Assembly: GCA_903789635.1 (NCBI GenBank)
Contig: CAIFEY010000002.1
Coordinates: 1 to 64,000, forward strand
Reading direction: 5' to 3'
Length of the DNA: 64,000 bases
From: an uncultured Eubacteriaceae bacterium
GTDB taxonomy: Bacteria; Bacillota; Clostridia; Peptostreptococcales; Anaerovoracaceae
The notes beneath the pieces are model-generated. The model made no database searches. It saw only the letters and a program-made list of their open reading frames with translations, and was not told where the DNA came from. This document shows positions 45,878 through 54,839 of this stretch, in pieces. The position numbers and the translations under genes are program-made. The first letter of the stretch is position 1. Every line of letters starts with the position of its first letter.

Positions 45878-47086
45878 ATGAAGAGACTGGCGAGGGATAA
45901 GGACCTGCAGTGGCTGATCCGGTACAGGGATCAGCAGATCATCAAGGTTGTCACGGGCGTGCGGCGCTGCGGAAAGTCGACACTGTTCGCCATTTACCAG
46001 GATTATCTCCTGGAGCACGGCGTCGACCGGGGTCAGATCATCAGCATCAACTTTGAGGATCTGGAGTTCGAGGAGCTTCAGGATTACCGTGCGCTGTACC
46101 GCTATGTGAAGGAGCGGCTGAATCCGGGAACTATGAACTACATTTTCCTGGACGAGATCCAGCACGTGGAGAGCTATGAGAAGGCAGTCGACAGCCTGTT
46201 CCTGCGGGAGAACTGCGACCTGTACCTCACGGGATCCAACGGGTACATGCTGTCCGGCGAGCTTGCGACCCTGCTGACCGGACGCTATGTGGAACTTTCC
46301 ATGATGCCGTTGTCGTTCCGGGAATTCTGCGAGGGAACGGAGGGCGGGGGACAGTCCCTCGCAGAGAACTTTCAGCGTTACCTGCAGATCGGCTCGTTCC
46401 CTTATGTGCTCCGCTATGACTTTGGCGAGCAGGAGGCGAGGGAGTACATGCGATCCATCTACAGCACGGTATTGCTGAATGACATCGTTGGACGTCTTCA
46501 CGTGGCGGATGTCAACATGCTGGAGGCCATCACGCGGTTCATGATGCATAACATCGGAAACCTCACTTCGCCGTCCGCTATCGCCGGTGCGATGACCTCG
46601 CAGCGCATGAAGATCGATCCTAAGACCGTGGACCGCTATCTCCGCGGCCTGACGGACAGCCTGCTGTTCTACGAGGCCAGGCGCTATAACATCAAGGGAA
46701 AGAAGCTCCTCACCGCGAAGAAGAAGTACTACGTCTGCGACGTCGCGATGCGCAGCTTACTGGTCCGCACGCAGGACTCCGATATCGGGCACATCCTCGA
46801 GAATGTGGTCTTCCTGGAACTCAAGCGCCGGTATCCGGAGGTTTACGTGGGGCAGCTCGGATCAGACGGCGAGGTCGATTTCGTGGCCATCCGCGACGGA
46901 AATCCGACCTATTATCAGGTGGCGCAGACCACGCTCGACAAGCAGGTCCTGAAGCGCGAGCTGGCCCCGCTCAGGCAGATCCGTGACAATTATCCCAAAG
47001 TGCTGCTGACGCTGGACGAGGTATTCGGGGAGATGGACTACGACGGCATCCGCAAGACGAACGCGCTGAAATGGCTGGTGTCGTAG
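45878..47086 (+). CDS. AAA_14/DUF4143 ATPase
   Basis: P-loop ATPase of the AAA_14 plus DUF4143 type. Walker A GVRRCGKSTL is near 25-34 and Walker B NYIFLDEIQH near 90-99. The C-terminal DUF4143 part (VFLELKRRYPEVYVGQLGS, then GEVDFVAI) has a restriction-enzyme-like fold, with DFV and QV suggesting nuclease remnants. AGGAGGG supports the ATG at 45878, giving 402 residues. It is common in accessory regions and of unknown function. Its place next to a tRNA gene would fit past insertion, but no integrase or attachment site is seen. Confidence 0.88.
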   Translation: MKRLARDKDLQWLIRYRDQQIIKVVTGVRRCGKSTLFAIYQDYLLEHGVDRGQIISINFEDLEFEELQDYRALYRYVKERLNPGTMNYIFLDEIQHVESYEKAVDSLFLRENCDLYLTGSNGYMLSGELATLLTGRYVELSMMPLSFREFCEGTEGGGQSLAENFQRYLQIGSFPYVLRYDFGEQEAREYMRSIYSTVLLNDIVGRLHVADVNMLEAITRFMMHNIGNLTSPSAIAGAMTSQRMKIDPKTVDRYLRGLTDSLLFYEARRYNIKGKKLLTAKKKYYVCDVAMRSLLVRTQDSDIGHILENVVFLELKRRYPEVYVGQLGSDGEVDFVAIRDGNPTYYQVAQTTLDKQVLKRELAPLRQIRDNYPKVLLTLDEVFGEMDYDGIRKTNALKWLVS

Positions 47087-47104
47087 GGCATGCAGCGGGA
47101 CAAA

Positions 47105-47142
47105 AGAGAAAGACCACCAGGACGATCCGCCCTGATGGTCTT
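47105..47142 (-). terminator. Terminator shared by the ATPase gene and ppk1
   Basis: AAGACCA (47110-47116) and TGGTCTT (47136-47142) form a stem with inner CAGG/CCTG pairing. On the minus strand it is followed by TCTCTTTT, so it mainly serves ppk1. Confidence 0.65.
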
Positions 47143-47205
47143 CCGTATATATGTATGGTTGAGAAAAGGCTGTTTCTAAAGAAGTCGTTCTTTCCGGGAA
47201 TGAGA

Positions 47206-49767
47206 TTACTTCCAGAACATCAGCTTCTCGAGGAAGCTCTTCTTCTCTCCGTCCTGCTGCTCAGCGTCAGCGCCGTTCTGCTGCGCAGCATTTCCGGCGT
47301 CCGCAGAGCCGCTGGAACCCTTGGTATCCGCAGCATCCTTAGCATCTTTAGAATCCTTCGGTTTGCCGGAGGATTTCTTTTTTTTCTTGGCCTCTCCCGG
47401 CAGGTAGCCGGTGCGGATGGCGAGCTCCATCTGCGCGTCCTGCGCGCTGACCCCGCGGTTTTCTGCGCGCGGCGTCGTCATGGACAGGAGCCACTGCGGG
47501 ACGGATGCTGCTGCGGCTTCCGCGGAAGCGTCTGCGGCGTCTGCATTCGGGGAAGCGCCTCCGGCAGTGGAAGCTGCCTCCTCAGCGGCCGCTGTCTCTT
47601 CCAGGGCTGCCGCCGCCGCGAGCTCCTCGTCTTCCGCGGCGCTGCTTCCGATCAGGCCTGCGTCGGCCGTCATCTCCTCAGCCTTGACCGCGTTCTTGAT
47701 CCAGTGGTATTTGCCATCGGACTTCAGGCGGCGTGCCTTCAGGTTGTCCGCCCACATCAGGGCGACGATCGTGTGGATCTTAGCGCGGACCTCCTCCGAG
47801 TAGATCGGGCATCCGACCTCCACGCGGCGCTCGGTGTTCCTGGTCATGAAGTCGGCAGAGGCGATGTACATGCTCTCCTGGTCGTCTTTGCCGAAGATGT
47901 AGATGCGCGAGTGCTCCAGGTAGCGGCCGACGATGCTGCGGATCTCGATGTTCTCCGTCTCGTTCTTCACGGCCGGGACCAGGCAGGTGATGCCGCGGAT
48001 CAGCATCTTCACCGTGACGCCGGCACGGGAGGCGTCGCGGAGCTTCTCGATGATTTCCTTATCGGTGAAGGAGTTCATCTTGAAGAACATGAATCCGTCC
48101 CTGCCCTTCGCAATCTCGCGGTCCATCAGGCGCAGCACGGTGCTCTTCAGGCTGACCGGGGAGACGATCAGAGAGCGGTAGTTGCCCTCGAGGTTAGCGA
48201 TGCCCATGTTCTGGAAGAACTGGAGGGCGTCCCTGCCGATGTACGGGTTGCAGGTCATCAGGCAGAGGTCGGTGTACAGTTTGGAGGTCTTCTCGTTGTA
48301 GTTGCCGGTGCCTGCCTGCGTGTAGGTGCGCAGCTCCTTGCCTTCCTTGCGGGTGATCAGGCAGAGCTTGGAGTGGACCTTGTAGTTCGGCGTTCCGTAG
48401 ATGATGTTGCATCCGGCCTTCTCGAACTCCTCGGACCAGTCGATGTTGTTCTGCTCGTCGAATCTCGCGCGGAGCTCGATCAGGACGGTGACCTTCTTGC
48501 GGTTCTCCGCGGCGCGGCAGAGGGCCTGGACCAGGCGGCTCTTGCGGGCGAGGCGGTAGATCGTGATGGAGATGGAGACGACGTCGTCGTCTGTCGATGC
48601 CTCATCCAGGAGGTCGAGGAACGGGTCCATGCTCTCGTAAGGGTAGGAGAGGAGCAGGTCGTGCTCCTGAATCTGGGTGAACATCGATACGCCGCGCTCT
48701 ACCGTCTGTGGGATGCGCTGCTCGTACGGCGTGTACAGCAGCTCAGCGGTCTGCTGCTCGTTTAATTTGTCGCCGAGAGGGTAGGCAAAGTCGAGCTTGA
48801 GCGGGGCCCTGGAGCAGAAGACCTGGTCTTCTGTGAGGTTGAGCTTGTCGACGAGGAATTTCTTCATGTCTGCGGAAATCTCGTGGGAGAGTTCGAGCCT
48901 GAGCGGGGCCAGGTGGCGGCGGTCGCGGAGCATCTTCTTCATGAGGTTGCGGAAGTCGCTGGAGAGCTCCAGATCCTCGTCCTCGGCGTGGATGTCGGCG
49001 TTCCTCGTGATGCAGAGCTTGACCTTCTCCAGGACCTCGTAGGTCGAGAAGGCGACGTCGGCGAACTCGTAGAGAATGTCTGCGGTCGAGACGACGCGGA
49101 TGCCGCTGCCCGGGAGGTAGAGGACGTCCGGGATGACGGACGGCAGGGAGAGCAGGGCAGGGACCGGCTTCTTTCCGGTTCCCTGGAGCAGCATGCCGAT
49201 CGCGACGGCCTTATTCTGCATCTGCGGGAACGGGTGGAGCTTGTCGATGATCTGCGGGATCAGCAGCGGCATGATCTCGTGGCTGAAATAGCGCTCGCAG
49301 AATTCCTGCTCGGACGGAGTCAGGGCGTCGTACTTCAGGAAGTGGATGTCCCTGCCCTGCAGCTCGGAGACGAGGCGGTAGAACAGGTCGTCGCGCTTGC
49401 GGTAGAGGCGGCGCGTCTCGCGGTAGATCGCGTCCAGCTGCTCCTGTGGGGTCATGCCGGTCTTGTTGTCGCTCCCTTCGGCGCCGAGCGGCAGCATGTC
49501 GATCAGGCTGCCGACGCGGACCATGAAGAACTCGTCCAGGTTCGTCGTGAAAATCGTCAGGAAGCGGAGGCGCTCGATCAGCGGGACGGTCGGGTCCTTC
49601 GCTTCGTCCATGACGCGCTCGTTGAATTTCAGCCAGGAAAGCTCGCGGTTCTGCATGTATTCCGGGCTGTGTTTCTTCGTGCTTTTCGGTGTATTTTTTT
49701 CGGTCTTCGCGTTCTTCGGCGTACTTGCCGGTTCTGCGGTGCTTAGCGTGTTGGTCTTATTGCTCAT
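47206..49767 (-). CDS. ppk1: Polyphosphate kinase PPK1 with long C-terminal tail
   Basis: Makes and degrades polyphosphate through a phosphohistidine. The start of the core (NRELSWLKFNERVMDEA) is near residue 38. The phosphorylated histidine is His465 (YKVHSKLCL) and the second conserved one is His619 (EHSRIYIF). I use the ATG at 49767, with GGGGGAG just before it; 49806 is also in frame. The core ends near 690. The last 160 residues are not part of the family: an Ala and Glu-rich stretch, then Lys, Ser and Asp-rich, ending in the amphipathic KSFLEKLMFWK. It shares strand and function with ppx upstream. Confidence 0.93.
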   Translation of the reverse strand: MSNKTNTLSTAEPASTPKNAKTEKNTPKSTKKHSPEYMQNRELSWLKFNERVMDEAKDPTVPLIERLRFLTIFTTNLDEFFMVRVGSLIDMLPLGAEGSDNKTGMTPQEQLDAIYRETRRLYRKRDDLFYRLVSELQGRDIHFLKYDALTPSEQEFCERYFSHEIMPLLIPQIIDKLHPFPQMQNKAVAIGMLLQGTGKKPVPALLSLPSVIPDVLYLPGSGIRVVSTADILYEFADVAFSTYEVLEKVKLCITRNADIHAEDEDLELSSDFRNLMKKMLRDRRHLAPLRLELSHEISADMKKFLVDKLNLTEDQVFCSRAPLKLDFAYPLGDKLNEQQTAELLYTPYEQRIPQTVERGVSMFTQIQEHDLLLSYPYESMDPFLDLLDEASTDDDVVSISITIYRLARKSRLVQALCRAAENRKKVTVLIELRARFDEQNNIDWSEEFEKAGCNIIYGTPNYKVHSKLCLITRKEGKELRTYTQAGTGNYNEKTSKLYTDLCLMTCNPYIGRDALQFFQNMGIANLEGNYRSLIVSPVSLKSTVLRLMDREIAKGRDGFMFFKMNSFTDKEIIEKLRDASRAGVTVKMLIRGITCLVPAVKNETENIEIRSIVGRYLEHSRIYIFGKDDQESMYIASADFMTRNTERRVEVGCPIYSEEVRAKIHTIVALMWADNLKARRLKSDGKYHWIKNAVKAEEMTADAGLIGSSAAEDEELAAAAALEETAAAEEAASTAGGASPNADAADASAEAAAASVPQWLLSMTTPRAENRGVSAQDAQMELAIRTGYLPGEAKKKKKSSGKPKDSKDAKDAADTKGSSGSADAGNAAQQNGADAEQQDGEKKSFLEKLMFWK

Positions 49768-50044
49768 CTTCTCCCCCAGTCGATCATCGGTGTGGATGAT
49801 CGTCATATTTCTTCTATTATATAGGTAATATTTTTGTCTATTTATTTCCGACATAAGTAATTGTCGGACGCATATAGGGCCGCGCACGTTGTGTCTTGTG
49901 CGGCGGCGGTCTGCTGTCCTAGGATGCTCGAGGCTGCCGGATGCCAGATGCCGGACGTGCCGTCTGTGAGGCTGCCGGAGTTGCTTTTGCGCGAACAGTG
50001 CCTGCCATCAGGGTTTTGGGCCTCAGGACAGGTGAATTTTGCCG

Positions 50045-51014
50045 CTAGCGCTCCATGAGCTCGGCCAGGTTGGCGTCCTTGGCGCTGTCGTAGAGGCGGG
50101 TCAGCAGGTAGCCCTCGCGGACGCCGTTGCTGACGGTCAGGGCGCGCTTGCAGCGGAAATAGTCGCTGATGCAGCGGATCGCGATGACGCCCGGGATCAG
50201 CGTGTGGATTCGCTCCGGGTTGATCTTCAGAATGTCGCGCTGGCATTTCTCCGGGTTCTTCAGGTAGTATTCCTCCCAGTCCTCGAGGTAGCGCGTGTTG
50301 TAGTACTCGCGGCCGCTGTTCTCCGGAAATTTGGCGCAGATCAGCTTCTTCAGCGCGCGGGCGGTACCGCCTTCACAGCCAGAGCAGGTCGATGTTCCGA
50401 TCGCCCGGGAAATCGGCGTCTTTCAGCTGCTTGGTGACGTATTTCCGGATCTGCTTCATCTCCTCCGCGGTCGGCAGGATTCCGTCGACGAAGCGGTCGT
50501 AGAGATTCAGCGATCCGATCGGGATGGACAGGGACTTCTTGATCTTTCTGTCGTCAAAAAATACGAACTCCGTACTTCCGCCTCCGAGGTCGATCTGCAT
50601 GCCGCTGGAGATGTCCTCGCCCTTGTGCGCCTGCGCGATCTCGCTGAGCAGGCCGTAGAATCCGCAGTCCGCCTCCTCCTGGCCGCTCAGGACCTGGATG
50701 TCGAACCCCGACGCCGCCTGCGTGCGCCGCAGGACCTCCTCCGTGTTGGTGACGTTTCGGAACGACGCCGTGGCAAAAACGTAAACGCGCTCCAGGTGAA
50801 TGCTGTCGATGATTCGTTTCAGCTCACAGAGCGTGTCGGATGCGCACTGGATGCCAGCGTCGCTCATTTTTCCCTTCTTCGTGACGTAGCCCGCCAGCGA
50901 AGCCGTGTATTTCTTATTCATAATCTGGGAGATCCGGTAACCGTGTTCCGAATTCTCCACGTGGTAAAGCACCAGACGGATCGTGTTCGATCCAATGTCG
51001 ATAATTCCGTACAT
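50045..51014 (-). pseudogene. ppx: Exopolyphosphatase Ppx/GppA, frameshifted
   Basis: Phosphatase that removes terminal phosphates from polyphosphate or pppGpp. The N-terminal part (50373-51014, 213 codons) has the ASKHA motifs IIDIGSNTIRLVLY, ATASFRNVTN and IDLGGGSTEF. Translation then stops at a TGA at 50373-50375. One base out of frame the protein continues to a TAG at 50045: CEGGTARALKKLI, then YLEDWEEYYL and RIHTLIPGVIAI, ending with ELMER. Skipping one base near 50378 restores a 322-residue protein of normal length. Both halves look well preserved, so this is a recent mutation, a sequencing error or a real shift site. It is upstream of ppk1, its usual partner. Confidence 0.8.
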
Positions 51015-51249
51015 ATATTATTCTCCTTCTCGTCATACTATTTTAGTAAAGAACTTTGTCGTTATCTATCAAGCTTTTGTAAAATTTAATGACAGCTTTG
51101 CTATCATCAGTACTTTTTTTAGTAATATGATGCGTAAGCGTCTTTTTTGACAAAATCAACCCGCAACGCACAGAAGCCCCTCCCTGATGGCTGGCGGGAA
51201 CGCCCTCCGGGGCACTTGCAATGTATACGAATAAATACGCGCAAATTGG

Positions 51250-51278
51250 TTGACAAAATGCCCGTACTGGCGTATTAT
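51250..51278 (+). promoter_or_regulatory. Promoter of the second tRNA-Lys gene
   Basis: Perfect TTGACA (51250-51255), a 17-base spacer and TATTAT (51273-51278). Confidence 0.75.
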
Positions 51279-51317
51279 TAATGAGTCGCTTGAGTGAAGC
51301 GAAAGACAATATGACAT

Positions 51318-51390
51318 GCGTTATTAGCTCAGCTGGGAGAGCACCTGACTCTTAATCAGGGTGTCCAGGGTTCGATCCCCTGATAACGCA
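51318..51390 (+). tRNA. tRNA-Lys (anticodon CUU), copy 2
   Basis: Identical over all 73 nt to the gene at 45609-45681, with no CCA encoded. The next 18 bases are also identical, while upstream promoters differ, so the copies arose by a short duplication or gene conversion. Confidence 0.96.
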
Positions 51391-51399
51391 CTGACCTAA

Positions 51400-51427
51400 G
51401 CCGTCCGATATATCGGGCGGTTTTTTT
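51400..51427 (+). terminator. Terminator of tRNA-Lys copy 2
   Basis: CCGTCCGATA and TATCGGGCGG form the stem, then seven T. Confidence 0.85.
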
Positions 51428-51561
51428 CTGTTCTTAATTATCTTATCATATATTAGCATTCCTGCATTTTTCGTCCGTGCTCGGCGGCAGTAGCGGCAGC
51501 TGGGGCGCGGACCGCGGCTGCACACGGGAAGTTTATTTGAAAAAACCGGAAAACCGGAAAT

Positions 51562-51600
51562 AAAAAAGAACCCTGCAGCAGCCGCTGTCAGGGGTTCTGT
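51562..51600 (-). terminator. Terminator of the BlaI-like gene
   Basis: On the minus strand AGAACCCCTG and CAGGGTTCT enclose a GC-rich loop and are followed by TTTTTAT. Confidence 0.75.
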
Positions 51601-51652
51601 TCCTCCTGCCGGTCTTCCCGGCGAGGGGGGTCTGTCGTTAGAATATGAATGA

Positions 51653-52027
51653 TTAGGCCTTCAGTTCCGCTCTTCTGTTGTCGATCATCTTCTGGATGCT
51701 GTCGAGCTCGGAAGTCTCGTCGATGTCCATGATGAATCCCTCCAGCAGCGCGTCCTTCTCCTCCGGTGTTGCCGGGAAGAACATCTTGACGTACTCCGGC
51801 TGCGTGACGACCGGGGAATAGCGGCGGGACAGGACCGTTCCGCTGTACACGATGTCAGCGACCTTGATGTAGCCCTTCTTAGTCAGGTTGCGGAGTGCGG
51901 CCTGAACCGTGTTGCTGTTCAGAGAAGGATCGATCTTGTAGATTTCTGATGCCAGAAGCGGATCCTCGGAGTCCCACAGTACTCGCAGGACATCCAGTTC
52001 TTTGTTCGTGAGTTTTTTGAGTTTCAT
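51653..52027 (-). CDS. BlaI/MecI-type winged-helix regulator
   Basis: Small DNA-binding repressor. LTNKELDVLRVLWDSEDPLLASEIY at the start, in two overlapping parts, and NTVQAALRNLTKKGYI form the winged helix of the penicillinase-repressor family. The C-terminal 50 residues are helical and would dimerise. The 124-residue length is typical. AAGGAGAG lies 8 bases before the ATG. No BlaR1-type sensor protease or beta-lactamase is beside it, so the target is unknown. It could act on the divergent permease gene. Confidence 0.8.
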   Translation of the reverse strand: MKLKKLTNKELDVLRVLWDSEDPLLASEIYKIDPSLNSNTVQAALRNLTKKGYIKVADIVYSGTVLSRRYSPVVTQPEYVKMFFPATPEEKDALLEGFIMDIDETSELDSIQKMIDNRRAELKA

Positions 52028-52479
52028 AGTTCGTTCTCTCCTTAATAATATTTATCAACACATAGCGGTGGAACCAGTCCAAACCGTAGAATAAATACTA
52101 AATATATTATATGTTGTCGATTGTTGTAAAGCAAGTAGTATTATTAAATTTTGACGATGATTATATATAATAATATGGGCACTATTATATCAAAAATAAT
52201 ATAACCAGCGAATGGGTGGGTATCGCATGGACAGGCGTTTCCGGCCGTAAGAACCCCGTACAGAATCCGTGTCGGGATGCGCCGGTCCCGCGGACGAATC
52301 CGACGCAGAAATGGGTGCCTTGTACAATAATGAGCAATAAAACGCATTACACCTCGTGGTCGGAAAACAAAAAATCTTGAAAACCACGAATTTTACTGCT
52401 GAGTTGGATAAAAAATAACGCGACTGTCGATTTTGTGTGATGATTTCGTGGTTTAATTGTGAAAAATTACAAGAAAGCC
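52028..52479. other. AT-rich divergent intergenic region
   Basis: About 450 bases with no gene. It has runs such as TATATAATAATATG near 52162 and no terminator. The permease promoter lies at its end; the BlaI-like gene must start within its first part. Confidence 0.45.
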
Positions 52480-52509
52480 TTGCATAAGTGACAATATATA
52501 TGTGATAAT
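52480..52509 (+). promoter_or_regulatory. Promoter of the amino-acid permease gene
   Basis: TTGCAT (52480-52485), an 18-base spacer and GATAAT (52504-52509) with TG before it. A second TTGACA at about 52513 has no good -10. Confidence 0.5.
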
Positions 52510-52611
52510 GTGTTGACACTAAAAACGAGATATCTTCATAAATCGTTGATTCAAGCAGGATATGCCACATGAAGTGACAACATATAAACTACAGCAAAGG
52601 GGTTGATACAT

Positions 52612-54219
52612 ATGTCACAGCATAATACCAAACAGTCTGAGTTCGATAAAGTACTGAATTCTTGGGATATTCTCGTAATCGCATTCGGCGCAATGATCGG
52701 CTGGGGATGGGTAATCTCCACCGGCGACTGGATCGACAGAGGAGGCGTTATCGGGGCTGCTCTGGGCTTCTGCATCGGAGGCATCATGATCTTCTTCGTC
52801 GGTCTGACGTACGCGGAGCTGACCTCCGCGATGCCGCAGTGCGGAGGCGAGCACGTCTTCAGCTATAAGGCGATGGGGCCGACAGGCTCGTTTGTCTGTA
52901 CGTGGGGAATTATCTTCGGATACATCGCAGTCGTCTGCTACGAGGCCTGCGCATTCCCGACCATCGTCGCATACATTTTCCCGTCGTTCCTGAAGGGTTA
53001 CCTGTACACGGTCGGCGGATTCAAGATTTACGCAACCTGGCTCGGCCTGGCCGCGGGAATTGCGCTGATCATGACGCTGATCAACATCCACGGCGCCAAG
53101 ACCGCAGCGAAGCTGCAGACGCTCCTGACCGGAATCATCTTCAGCGTCGGCATGCTGCTGATCGCGGTATCCGCCGCTCGAGGCGAGACCGCTAACCTGC
53201 TGCCGCAGATGTTCGTAGGAAACAGCACGGGCAGCGGATTCAGCCACATGATGCACGTCGCCGTCATGACGCCGTTCTTCTTCATCGGATTCGACGTCAT
53301 CCCGCAGGCAGCGGAAGAGATTCAGGGATCACTGAAGAAGATCGGAAAGATCCTGATCCTCTCCATCCTGATGGCCGTTATTTTCTATTCCCTGATTATC
53401 ATCGGCGTAGGATATCTGATGAATCACGCGGAGATCAATCAGGCGATGCAGGGCAACGGACTGGTCACCGCAGACGCGATGATGAAGGGCTTCGGCCTCA
53501 AGGCGATGTCCAACGTCGTCATCATCGGCGGACTCTGCGGAATCATCACGAGCTGGAACTCCTTCCTGATGGGAGGAAGCCGCGCGATGTATTCCATGGC
53601 AGACTCCATGATGATCCCTAAGTTCTTCGCTAAACTGCATCCTAAGTATAAGACACCGGTCAACGCGCTGGTCATGATCGGAATCATCTCCATGCTGGCA
53701 CCGCTCGCCGGAAGACAGATGCTGGTCTGGATCTGCGACGCAGGAAACCTCGCATGCTGCCTGGCATACTGCATGGTCTCCATCTCGTTCCTGATCTTAA
53801 GGAAGACGGAGCCGAACATGCCGCGTCCGTACAAGATCAAGCACTACAAGCTCGTCGGAGCCTGCGCGGTTCTGATGTCCGGCGCGATGGTCGCGATGTA
53901 CCTGATTCCGGGTTCCGGAAGTACTCTGGCACCGCAGGAGTGGGCGATCGCAGGCGCATGGACGCTGCTTGGCGTAGTCTTCTACTTCAGAAACAAGAGA
54001 AAATACGGTGCTGAGTTCGGCCGTCACACGGACGTCGGGATCGAGTACGCCGAGGAAGATATCGCGAGTCTGCAGGAGCAGGAGGACGATGATAACTCCG
54101 CATCAGCGATCAGCATCCTGAACCCGAACCGCAAGGGCAGAAGACAGAGAGCAGGGAAGAAGCGCGGAGCAGCTTTCGTGCCGGCCCAGGCGGGCAGCGA
54201 CAATCAGCTGACGCTTTAG
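52612..54219 (+). CDS. APC family amino-acid permease
   Basis: Polytopic transporter of the amino acid-polyamine-organocation superfamily. The first span has the conserved unwound helix IAFGAMIGWGWVIS, and about 12 hydrophobic segments follow. AGGGG supports the ATG at 52612, giving 535 residues. The C-terminal 80 residues are hydrophilic and basic (NRKGRRQRAGKKRG). The substrate is not predictable from the sequence; an acidic or neutral amino acid is possible. Confidence 0.9.
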   Translation: MSQHNTKQSEFDKVLNSWDILVIAFGAMIGWGWVISTGDWIDRGGVIGAALGFCIGGIMIFFVGLTYAELTSAMPQCGGEHVFSYKAMGPTGSFVCTWGIIFGYIAVVCYEACAFPTIVAYIFPSFLKGYLYTVGGFKIYATWLGLAAGIALIMTLINIHGAKTAAKLQTLLTGIIFSVGMLLIAVSAARGETANLLPQMFVGNSTGSGFSHMMHVAVMTPFFFIGFDVIPQAAEEIQGSLKKIGKILILSILMAVIFYSLIIIGVGYLMNHAEINQAMQGNGLVTADAMMKGFGLKAMSNVVIIGGLCGIITSWNSFLMGGSRAMYSMADSMMIPKFFAKLHPKYKTPVNALVMIGIISMLAPLAGRQMLVWICDAGNLACCLAYCMVSISFLILRKTEPNMPRPYKIKHYKLVGACAVLMSGAMVAMYLIPGSGSTLAPQEWAIAGAWTLLGVVFYFRNKRKYGAEFGRHTDVGIEYAEEDIASLQEQEDDDNSASAISILNPNRKGRRQRAGKKRGAAFVPAQAGSDNQLTL

Positions 54220-54306
54220 CCAGCGGCAAAGTTCACACGTCCAGTCCCGCACTCTCGGGATGATGCACATACAGCAGTATATATAAGGTATATATAATAA
54301 GTAAGG

Positions 54307-54371
54307 AGACGCTCTCGGAAGGGTCCGCGAAGTCGATGATCATCGGTACACGGGAAGGTCCGGGAGCGTCT
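54307..54371. other. Long stem-loop after the permease gene
   Basis: AGACGCTC (54307-54314) and GAGCGTCT (54364-54371) close a 65-base structure. It contains an inner CGATGATCATCG palindrome and TCCG repeats. There is no T tract next to the outer stem. It could be a structured RNA end or a termination site. Confidence 0.4.
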
Positions 54372-54607
54372 TGTAATGTTGTCGTATTGATGAAGTTGTC
54401 AATCTTAATAAACAGAATTTAAGGAATACACTGATTGATACAGTTGCAGAATGAAGATAGTATGAATAAATATGATACAGAATGGAAGAAAATGTTTCAA
54501 TTAACTGCAGAAGTGTTATCGAAAAATGGGAAATTATTTTACCGGCAGATGGAAATATAGAGATGAGAATTGTATTTAAATTCGAACAAATACGAATACG
54601 TTGGATG

Positions 54608-54656
54608 AAAAAACCTCCGGATTACAGGATAATTATTCCCGTGATCCGGAGGTTTT
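54608..54656 (-). terminator. Bidirectional terminator between permease and HPr-dehydrogenase genes
   Basis: AAACCTCCGGAT and ATCCGGAGGTTT form a 12-bp stem with a 21-base loop. T runs lie on both sides (six on the minus strand). Confidence 0.75.
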
Positions 54657-54839
54657 CGCCTTCCGGTATGGCACCGAAAAGGAGTATGGAGTATGGTTCC
54701 GGAAGGAAAGGCCCCGGAATTCATCAGGAAAGCCGGCGATTTTTTACGGGGGTTACTTTTGCCTGATGGCAGGGTTACGCCGGCTGTGTTCCTGAACGAA
54801 TTGATTTTGTCGAAGGCAGTAAGCCCTCAGAATCGTCTT

